This document shows positions 1 to 5,013 of a stretch of 5,013 bases of DNA, piece by piece. The stretch covers positions 1 through 5,013 of the forward strand of contig CANJEF010000130.1 in assembly GCA_947472965.1 (NCBI GenBank), read 5' to 3'. This DNA is from Sphingobacteriales bacterium. Its GTDB lineage: Bacteria > Bacteroidota > Bacteroidia > Chitinophagales > Chitinophagaceae. How positions within the stretch are numbered: the stretch's first letter is position 1; every line of letters begins with the position of its first letter. The position numbers and the translations under genes are program-made. The notes below the pieces were generated by a model. That model was given only the letters and a program-made list of their open reading frames with translations. It ran no database searches and had not been told where the DNA came from.

Positions 1-369
1 ATCCATGTTTGAGGGAGCTACAGCAAAACTTCCAATGGCTTGGGTTCCCAATGCGTCGGTGAGGGAATTCCATGATTCACCAGCGTCGGTTGTTTTCCAA
101 AATCCACCCGAAGCAAAAGAAGCGAAAATGATATTCTTATTTCCAGGCACCCCTTGTACTTCGGTACAACGACCACTGATAAGGTCTGGACCAACATTGC
201 GCCATGTAAGTTTTTGAAAAGGAGAAGTGGCAATCATAGATTGCTGTTTTTTGAAAGACATGACCCTTTCTGAACCAGCCTTTTCTTTTAGCTGTGAGAA
301 AAGAAATGAATTGGAAAGAAGAAAAACTGAAACAAAAAAAACACGTTGTAATCTGGATAAATTGATCAT
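1..369 (-). CDS. Exported sortilin/VPS10-type Asp-box (BNR) propeller protein, N-terminal part
   Basis: This is the first 123 codons of a gene that continues past the left edge, with the ATG at 369-367. Residues 1-25 form a signal peptide: a short basic start, a hydrophobic stretch rich in Phe, Val and Leu, and likely cleavage before QLKEKAG. The mature part reads WRNVGPDLISGR (residues 56-67), then FASFASGGFWKTTDAGESW (82-100), then AIGSFAVAPSN (111-121). The segment TTDAGESW (93-100) fits the Asp-box pattern S/T-x-D-x-G-x-S/T-W, and the 'GP...GR' opening followed by 'SGGxWKTTDxGxSW' and 'IGxxAVAPSN' is typical of the large sortilin/VPS10-like propeller proteins of Bacteroidota, often annotated as glycosyl hydrolases. 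These are usually much longer, so only the first propeller repeats are seen here. The substrate cannot be inferred; glycosidase activity is unproven for this type. No Shine-Dalgarno sequence precedes the ATG, and no in-frame ATG lies upstream before a stop. It is divergent from the amidohydrolase gene. Confidence 0.85.
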   Translation of the reverse strand, partial: MINLSRLQRVFFVSVFLLSNSFLFSQLKEKAGSERVMSFKKQQSMIATSPFQKLTWRNVGPDLISGRCTEVQGVPGNKNIIFASFASGGFWKTTDAGESWNSLTDALGTQAIGSFAVAPSNMD

Positions 370-400
370 GAAATGAATTTTTACTATTTCTAGAAACAAT

Positions 401-425
401 GCCTTTTTCATTCTTGAAAAAAGGC
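401..425. repeat. Hairpin-forming inverted repeat in the divergent intergenic gap
   Basis: The left arm GCCTTTTTCA (401-410) pairs with TTGAAAAAAGGC (414-425): eight consecutive pairs (401-408 with 418-425), one bulged A at 417, then two more pairs around a short loop. It lies between two divergent genes, 31 bases upstream of the minus-strand ATG and 60 bases upstream of the plus-strand ATG at 486. Neither strand has a downstream T-run outside the stem, and no gene converges here, so a conventional terminator is unlikely. It could be a leader stem-loop of the Asp-box mRNA or an operator shared by both promoters. The structure is seen directly; its function is inference. The rest of the 370-485 gap shows no convincing promoter match or small gene. 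Confidence 0.5.
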
Positions 426-485
426 ACCAAAGCCATCGTAAATGTAAGGATAAGCAGTTAAATTGTGGATTCAAACTCACGAAAC

Positions 486-1946
486 ATGACCAAAATAAAA
501 ATGATTCTAGGAATCACACTACTATTCATTTGCCTGTCAGGATTTTCACAAAAAAAGAAGAACCCTGGGCCTGAAGAACTTATGAAGTCACAGACATCAA
601 ATGCGATTCAAGAAAACTACACCAACTACAAAAATATTGCACTTGAAATATGGAACAATGCCGAGCTTGGTTACAAGGAAAAAAAGAGCAGTGCCTTGCT
701 GCAGGAAACATTGAAAAAAGAAGGCTTTGCAGTGGAAGCCGGTGTTGCTGAAATACCAACGGCTTTTGTTGCAAGCTATGGAAGCGGAAAACCGGTGATT
801 GGTATTTTGGCTGAGTATGATGCTTTACCGGGACTTGCCCAAAACGCAGTGCCTGAAAAAAGCGGCATAGAAGGAAAAGCCGGGGGCCATGGCTGCGGCC
901 ATCATCTCTTTGGAACAGCTTCAGTTGCTGCAGGAATTGCCATCAAAAAATTAATTGAAGAAAAGAAGTTTACAGGCACCATTAAAGTATTTGGTTGTCC
1001 TGCTGAAGAAGGCGGCTCAGGAAAAGTGTATATGGTGAGGGCTGGACTTTTCAACGACGTGGATGTAGCCATACACTGGCATCCAGGTGCTGAAAATGGG
1101 GTTACCATGATGAGTGCATTGGCTAACTCATCAGCGAAGTTCAGGTTCTACGGACTGTCAGCCCATGCTGCTGCATCACCGGAAAGAGGAAGGTCATCAT
1201 TGGATGCCGTTGAGTCGATGGACTATATGGTGAACATGATGCGTGAACACATCCCACAAGAAACAAGAATACATTATGTAATAACCCAAGGTGGTAAGGC
1301 CCCTAATGTTGTTCCAGACTATGCTGAAGTATACTACTATGTTCGCAATCCAAAAAGAGAGCAGGTAAAACAAATTTTTGAAAGGGTCGTAACCACCGCG
1401 AAAGCCGCTGCCCTTGGAACTGAAACCAGGATGGAATATGAAATCATTGGCGGAACACATGACCTGCTTTTGAACAAAACGCTTGCCGAAGCCATGCAAA
1501 AAAATCTGGAGAAAGTGGGCGGTATAAAATATACAGAAGATGAAAAAGTATTCGCCAAAAAAATTCAATCCTCCTTTAACTTCCCCTATCCTTCGGTTGA
1601 ATTTTCAGACAGTATAACACCACTTAAAATTGAAGCTGATGCCGGTGGAGGATCAACTGATGTTGGTGATGTAAGCTATGTTGTTCCAACTGTTGGGATG
1701 CGTGCTGCCACATGGGCGCCAGGAACACCTGCACATAGCTGGCAAGCCGTGGCATGTGGTGGTACAGAAATTGGCACAAAGGGAATGATGGTTGCAGCGA
1801 AAACCATGGCCATGACTGCCATTGATCTTTTTATAAATCCTGCCCTGATACAACATGCAAAAGATGAATTTGTAAAGGCAAAAGGTGATTACAAATATGA
1901 AGCGTTGCTCGGAACGAGAAAACCAGCACTTAACTACAGAGATTAA
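486..1946 (+). CDS. Exported M20-family metallo-amidohydrolase, AbgB-like
   Basis: Predicted hydrolase of an amide bond in an aminoacyl or N-acyl-amino-acid substrate, acting with a two-metal centre. With the ATG at 486 the protein has 486 residues, close to the usual AbgB length. Residues 1-22 form a signal peptide (MTKIK, then ILGITLLFICLSGFSQ) with no lipobox. Family motifs appear in order: AEYDALPGLAQ (109-119), GGHGCGHHLFG (133-143) with the metal-binding Cys137 and His139, PAEEGGSGK (172-180) with the catalytic-base and ligand Glu pair 174-175, AIHWHPG (195-201), the dimerisation-domain start SAHAAASPERGRS (225-237), GGSTDVGDVSY (388-398) and the C-terminal ligand in PAHSW (His417). The HGCGH and STDVGDVS motifs point to the AbgB/M20D amidohydrolase branch; AbgB in E. 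coli cleaves p-aminobenzoyl-glutamate, but the substrate here is unknown. An in-frame GTG at 465 would add seven residues; the ATG is preferred because it gives a compact signal peptide. No AbgA partner is visible. DPP IV follows after 42 bases, probably as one operon. Confidence 0.9.
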   Translation: MTKIKMILGITLLFICLSGFSQKKKNPGPEELMKSQTSNAIQENYTNYKNIALEIWNNAELGYKEKKSSALLQETLKKEGFAVEAGVAEIPTAFVASYGSGKPVIGILAEYDALPGLAQNAVPEKSGIEGKAGGHGCGHHLFGTASVAAGIAIKKLIEEKKFTGTIKVFGCPAEEGGSGKVYMVRAGLFNDVDVAIHWHPGAENGVTMMSALANSSAKFRFYGLSAHAAASPERGRSSLDAVESMDYMVNMMREHIPQETRIHYVITQGGKAPNVVPDYAEVYYYVRNPKREQVKQIFERVVTTAKAAALGTETRMEYEIIGGTHDLLLNKTLAEAMQKNLEKVGGIKYTEDEKVFAKKIQSSFNFPYPSVEFSDSITPLKIEADAGGGSTDVGDVSYVVPTVGMRAATWAPGTPAHSWQAVACGGTEIGTKGMMVAAKTMAMTAIDLFINPALIQHAKDEFVKAKGDYKYEALLGTRKPALNYRD

Positions 1947-1957
1947 TTTTTTTAATA

Positions 1958-1974
1958 GACACAGGGTGTCACCC
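1958..1974. repeat. Two overlapping short dyads between the amidohydrolase and DPP IV genes
   Basis: GACAC-AGG-GTGTC (1958-1970) is a perfect five-base inverted repeat with a three-base loop. It overlaps GGGTG-T-CACCC (1964-1974), an almost perfect palindrome, so the two cannot form together as RNA hairpins. The element lies 12 bases after the amidohydrolase stop and 14 bases before the DPP IV start, in the only GC-rich patch of an otherwise A/T-rich spacer. A seven-T run (1947-1953) lies before it, not after, so it does not look like a terminator. A small RNA-processing or translation-tuning element is possible, but so is chance. Confidence 0.3.
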
Positions 1975-1988
1975 GTAAAGAAAAACAA

Positions 1989-4145
1989 ATGAAGACTTTT
2001 TATTTTTTCTCAGCTATAGCGTCAATACTCATCAGCCTGAATGTTGATGCACAAAAAAAGCAGCTATCGGAAAACCAAATGTTGAAGGGTGATAAAACAA
2101 ATATCACAAAGGCCCTTCCTCAAATACTTGGATGGGTTGATGATTCTCATTTTCTGATTAACAAAAAAGAAAATATTGATTCCCCGTACACTGCTTTTTT
2201 GGTTGATTGCAAAACAGGCAAAGAGCAGAAATCAAGTGCAAGCCTTTTGAAGAAAGATAAGCAGGAGTCTGTTTCTGTAACAGTTAAAAAAGATGATATC
2301 TTTTTTGATGAGCCTGGAAAGCCATCCAAACAAATCACAAATACACCCGAAGCAGAAATCAATCCCACCCTTTCACCTGATAACAAATACATTGGCTTCA
2401 CACGCAAGAACGACTTGTATACAATTGAGATTGCGTCTGGAAAGGAAAACCGTCTTACAAACGATGGATCTTCCCTCATATTGAATGGATATGCAAGCTG
2501 GGTTTACTATGAAGAAATATTGGGAAGGCGTTCTCGCTACCGTTCATTTTGGTGGAGCCCAGACAGCAAAAAAATTGGCTTCATGCGCATGGATGATTTG
2601 AATGTTCCATTATTCCCTATCTATGGCGAAACAGGTCAACATGGATATTCTGAAAATACCCGGTATCCAAAGTCAGGAGACGCCAACCCAACCGTTCGAA
2701 TAGGAATTATTTCAGCGGATGGTGCAAATTTGAATTGGGCCAACTTCAATGAAAAAGACGACCAATACTTTGGATTGCCTTATTGGACACCTGATTCAAA
2801 AAGCCTGCTGGTTCAGTGGATGAATAGAGGTCAAGATAACTTGAAAATTTATGCAGTTGACCCTTCAAGTGGAAATAAAAAAGAAATCTACGATGAAGTA
2901 CAGAAAACATGGGTAGATCTTGATGACCAAGGCAACAGGATTACTTTTCTAAACGGAAACCAAGGCTTCATCATGAAAAGCGATCAAGATGGATGGGATC
3001 AATTGTATTGGCATAACGCAGACGGAAGCCTTAAAAACAAGATAACAAATGGTGAACATTGGAGCACTGATATTCTTTACATAGACTCAATCAAGAACAT
3101 CATTTACTTCACTTCAAGAAAAGAAAATTCAGTTAGAACTGATTTGTATAAAGTAAATCTTGATGGCAAGAACCAACAAAGATTAACCTTTGGTGAGTTT
3201 ACCCATAGCATTGATATTTCCCCTAATGGATCCTATTTCATAACACGTTATTCGAATAGCCAAACGCCAGAAAGTATTGCAGTTGTTGACAATAAAGGAA
3301 AGATTATTTCAACATTGGCTGATAGCAAAGGAGCTGATTTTGATAACTACCTGTTGGCCAAAACCGAAATCATTCGAATACCCTCTGAAGATGGATTGTT
3401 TCAACTTCCTATTCGCATCACATGGCCCCTCAACTATCAAGCAGGTTCAAGCTACCCTGTGATGATTAATATATATGGTGGACCAAATGCAGGCACCGTT
3501 AGAGACGGATGGCAGTTTAACGGTCAGAGCCAATGGTGGGCAAAAGAAGGCCTGATTCAGGTTTCCATCGATCACAGGGCGAGTGGACATTTTGGAAAAA
3601 ATGGGGTTAACTACATGCATAGAAATCTGGGCAAGTGGGAATTGAAAGATTGGATCACTATTGTAAAGTGGCTTAGACAACATGGGGCAGATTCAACCAG
3701 GGTAGGAATTTCCGGATTCAGCTATGGGGGATACATGACATGCTTGGCTTTAACAGCTGGAGCAGGTTATTTCACCCATGGTTTGGCAGGAGGAAGTGTA
3801 ACAGACTGGAGATTGTATGACAGTCATTATACTGAACGCTACATGGATACCCCAAATGAAAACCCTGAGGGCTATAATGCCGGTTCCATTTTGCCACATG
3901 TAGATAATTATAAAGGACTTATCAGAATATACCATGGAACAATGGATGATAATGTTCACATGCAAAACAGCCTTCAGCTCATAAAAAAATTACAAGAATC
4001 CAAAAAACACTTTGAGTTTATGCTGTATCCTGGGGGAAGGCATGGATGGGGCGGACCTCAGCAGGCACATTCAACAAATGAGAACAATCACTTCATTTAT
4101 ACAAACTTGCTTAAAAAGGATATGCCCAAGGCTATGCTAAAATGA
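1989..4145 (+). CDS. Exported dipeptidyl peptidase IV, serine peptidase family S9B
   Basis: Predicted to remove N-terminal Xaa-Pro or Xaa-Ala dipeptides from peptides in the periplasm or at the cell surface. At 718 residues it is full length for bacterial DPP IV. Residues 1-21 form a signal peptide with likely cleavage after VDA and before QKKQ. Residues of about 35-470 are the beta-propeller (DPPIV_N), with repeated 'SPDxKxIGF'-type blades at 129-137 and 190-198. WVYYEEI (171-177) carries the Glu175-Glu176 pair that binds the free N-terminus of the substrate in DPP IV. The alpha/beta-hydrolase domain (about 475-718) has oxyanion Tyr496 in YGGPNAG, the nucleophile Ser578 in GFSYGGY, the S1-pocket tyrosines Tyr610 and Tyr614 in LYDSHYTERYM, Asp653 in HGTMDDNVH and His685 in GGRHGWGG. 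All key residues are intact, so activity is expected. A purine tract (1977-1985) before the ATG may help ribosome binding. It lies 42 bases behind the amidohydrolase gene, and no clear terminator follows the TGA. Confidence 0.95.
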   Translation: MKTFYFFSAIASILISLNVDAQKKQLSENQMLKGDKTNITKALPQILGWVDDSHFLINKKENIDSPYTAFLVDCKTGKEQKSSASLLKKDKQESVSVTVKKDDIFFDEPGKPSKQITNTPEAEINPTLSPDNKYIGFTRKNDLYTIEIASGKENRLTNDGSSLILNGYASWVYYEEILGRRSRYRSFWWSPDSKKIGFMRMDDLNVPLFPIYGETGQHGYSENTRYPKSGDANPTVRIGIISADGANLNWANFNEKDDQYFGLPYWTPDSKSLLVQWMNRGQDNLKIYAVDPSSGNKKEIYDEVQKTWVDLDDQGNRITFLNGNQGFIMKSDQDGWDQLYWHNADGSLKNKITNGEHWSTDILYIDSIKNIIYFTSRKENSVRTDLYKVNLDGKNQQRLTFGEFTHSIDISPNGSYFITRYSNSQTPESIAVVDNKGKIISTLADSKGADFDNYLLAKTEIIRIPSEDGLFQLPIRITWPLNYQAGSSYPVMINIYGGPNAGTVRDGWQFNGQSQWWAKEGLIQVSIDHRASGHFGKNGVNYMHRNLGKWELKDWITIVKWLRQHGADSTRVGISGFSYGGYMTCLALTAGAGYFTHGLAGGSVTDWRLYDSHYTERYMDTPNENPEGYNAGSILPHVDNYKGLIRIYHGTMDDNVHMQNSLQLIKKLQESKKHFEFMLYPGGRHGWGGPQQAHSTNENNHFIYTNLLKKDMPKAMLK

Positions 4146-4174
4146 TCTTTTTAATTTAAGTTGGAATAGCCGGA

Positions 4175-4204
4175 TTGAGTTAATTGGAAAATATATTATC
4201 TTCA
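4175..4204 (+). promoter_or_regulatory. Candidate Bacteroidota-type promoter for the acyl-CoA synthetase gene
   Basis: A TTG at 4175-4177 is followed after 19 bases by TATCTTCA (4197-4204). This resembles the Bacteroidota primary sigma-factor pattern of TTG near -33 and TAnnTTTG near -7; the -7 box matches TAnnTT but ends CA instead of TG. Transcription would start around 4209-4212, giving a leader of about 57 bases that begins just before the hairpin at 4215-4249. The rest of the 4146-4267 gap holds no gene. The match is short, so chance is a real alternative. Confidence 0.35.
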
Positions 4205-4214
4205 GTTTCAACGA

Positions 4215-4249
4215 TAAAATGTTTTAAGCTTAACACCTGAAGCATTTTA
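4215..4249 (+). repeat. Leader hairpin upstream of the acyl-CoA synthetase gene
   Basis: TAAAATGTTTTA (4215-4226) can pair over all 12 positions with TGAAGCATTTTA (4238-4249), with two G-U wobbles at 4222/4242 and 4225/4239, around an 11-base loop. A perfect ten-base palindrome TTAAGCTTAA (4224-4233) overlaps the left arm and loop, so a different fold is also possible. The element ends 18 bases before the ATG. It lacks a following T-run, so it is a poor intrinsic terminator for the DPP IV transcript; a 5' leader stem-loop is the better reading. The region is A/T-rich, which makes such pairing easier to find by chance. Confidence 0.35.
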
Positions 4250-4267
4250 AATTAAACTAATTGCCAT

Positions 4268-5013
4268 ATGATTGCTACAAGACTATTCGACTGCATTGAA
4301 TGGCAGCTCGAAAAATTTTCAAAACAAGACATGTTTGCCTGCAAGGAAAATGGGGAATGGAGAAAATATAGTACAAAAGATGCAAAGGTTACAGTAGACA
4401 GCTTGAGTTTGGGGCTTTTGAATGCTGGCATTGGTTATAATGATGGCAGTATTGAGGGAAGAGATAAAGTTGCTGTACTCAGCAACAACAGGCCAGAATG
4501 GATGTTTTTAGATTTTGCAGTTCAGCAAACGGGTGCTGTTCTTACTCCCATCTATCCCACCATCAATGTAAATGAGCTTGAGTTCATCTTGAATGATGCA
4601 AGCGTTAAAATGGTTTTTGTAAGCGATCTTGAGCTATATGAAAAAGTTCAATCCATCAGGTCAAAAACACCCAGTGTTCAGTCCGTATACACATTCAACA
4701 AAATAAAAGATGCAGACCACTGGGAATCGTTGCTGCATGCTGGAAATGAAGCAGACCAAAAAAAATTACAGCAATCAAAAGACAATATTAATCCGGAAGA
4801 GTTGTGTACGATACTCTACACATCGGGAACCACGGGTTTCCCAAAAGGGGTAATGCTCAGCCACCACAATATTCTCGATAATGTAAAAAATGTAGATGAG
4901 GTTTTCGATCCCATTGGCACTGAGAATGACCGTGCGCTCAGCTTCCTGCCGCTTAACCATATCTTCGAGAGAATGGTTACCTATATCTATATTTTCAACG
5001 GGGTGTCAATTTA
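4268..5013 (+). CDS. Long-chain acyl-CoA synthetase (AMP-forming), N-terminal part
   Basis: Predicted cytoplasmic or membrane-associated enzyme that activates long-chain fatty acids to acyl-CoA with ATP, through an acyl-adenylate. The first 248 codons are present and the frame is open to the right edge; family members are usually about 590-640 residues, so well over half is missing. The opening TRLFDCIEWQLEKFSKQD (4-21) and ENGEWRKYS (28-36) are typical of the bacterial FadD15-like group. The ATP-binding P-loop is YTSGTTGFPKGVMLSH (184-199), and FLPLNHIFERMVTYIYIFNGV (226-246) is the conserved region after it. The adenylate-binding TGD motif and the catalytic C-terminal Lys are outside the window. 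There is no signal peptide, as expected. No Shine-Dalgarno sequence precedes the ATG at 4268. It starts 122 bases after DPP IV and probably has its own promoter, so it need not belong to the peptidase unit. Confidence 0.93.
   Translation, partial: MIATRLFDCIEWQLEKFSKQDMFACKENGEWRKYSTKDAKVTVDSLSLGLLNAGIGYNDGSIEGRDKVAVLSNNRPEWMFLDFAVQQTGAVLTPIYPTINVNELEFILNDASVKMVFVSDLELYEKVQSIRSKTPSVQSVYTFNKIKDADHWESLLHAGNEADQKKLQQSKDNINPEELCTILYTSGTTGFPKGVMLSHHNILDNVKNVDEVFDPIGTENDRALSFLPLNHIFERMVTYIYIFNGVSI

Noticed and set aside
137..436. A 99-codon minus-strand open frame spanning the start of the Asp-box gene
   Set aside because: It overlaps the real minus-strand gene in another frame, gives a Phe- and Ser-rich sequence with no family pattern, and crosses the intergenic hairpin.
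414..446. A possible promoter (TTG at 414, TAAATGTA at 439) for the amidohydrolase gene
   Set aside because: The spacing is 22 bases, the -7 box is a poor match, and the TTG lies inside the hairpin stem; support is too weak to list as a feature.
506..560. A lipoprotein signal around the Cys in the amidohydrolase signal peptide
   Set aside because: The residues before the Cys are Leu-Phe-Ile, which do not fit a lipobox, so a signal peptidase I site is more likely.
1197..1568. A 123-codon minus-strand open frame inside the amidohydrolase gene
   Set aside because: It is a shadow of a strongly supported gene, is Phe- and Cys-rich, and shows no recognisable domain.
4146..4175. A terminator right after the DPP IV stop codon
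   Set aside because: There is a T-run (4148-4152) but no stem before it in the intergenic sequence, so no intrinsic terminator can be supported.

Overview
The window looks like ordinary chromosomal DNA from a member of the Bacteroidota, probably close to Chitinophagaceae, Sphingobacteria or Cytophagia. This rests on moderately AT-rich coding sequence, weak or absent Shine-Dalgarno sites, A-rich leaders, exported proteins whose signal peptides end just before Gln or Lys, and four protein families in forms common in that phylum. The taxonomic call is inference; no rRNA or other marker gene is present.

Layout. On the minus strand, bases 1-369 hold the 5' end of an exported sortilin/VPS10-type Asp-box (BNR) propeller protein; the rest lies beyond the left edge. 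A divergent gap (370-485) holds a clear hairpin. On the plus strand, 486-1946 encodes an exported M20-family (AbgB-like) amidohydrolase. After 42 bases, 1989-4145 encodes a full-length exported dipeptidyl peptidase IV (family S9B) with all expected catalytic and substrate-binding residues. A 122-base gap (4146-4267) contains a candidate Bacteroidota-type promoter and a leader hairpin. From 4268 a long-chain acyl-CoA synthetase begins and runs off the right edge.

How the genes may work together. The amidohydrolase and DPP IV are probably co-transcribed and both carry signal peptides, so they could form a small periplasmic or surface peptide-processing pair: DPP IV cuts Xaa-Pro/Ala dipeptides from peptide N-termini, and the M20 enzyme cleaves an aminoacyl or acyl-amino-acid amide bond. 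The acyl-CoA synthetase is cytoplasmic and seems to have its own promoter, so it is probably functionally separate. The Asp-box gene is transcribed away from the pair.

No mobile element, CRISPR array, tRNA, rRNA or clearly new system was found. The points worth a second look are small: three intergenic dyads, the export of an AbgB-like enzyme, and its linkage to DPP IV.
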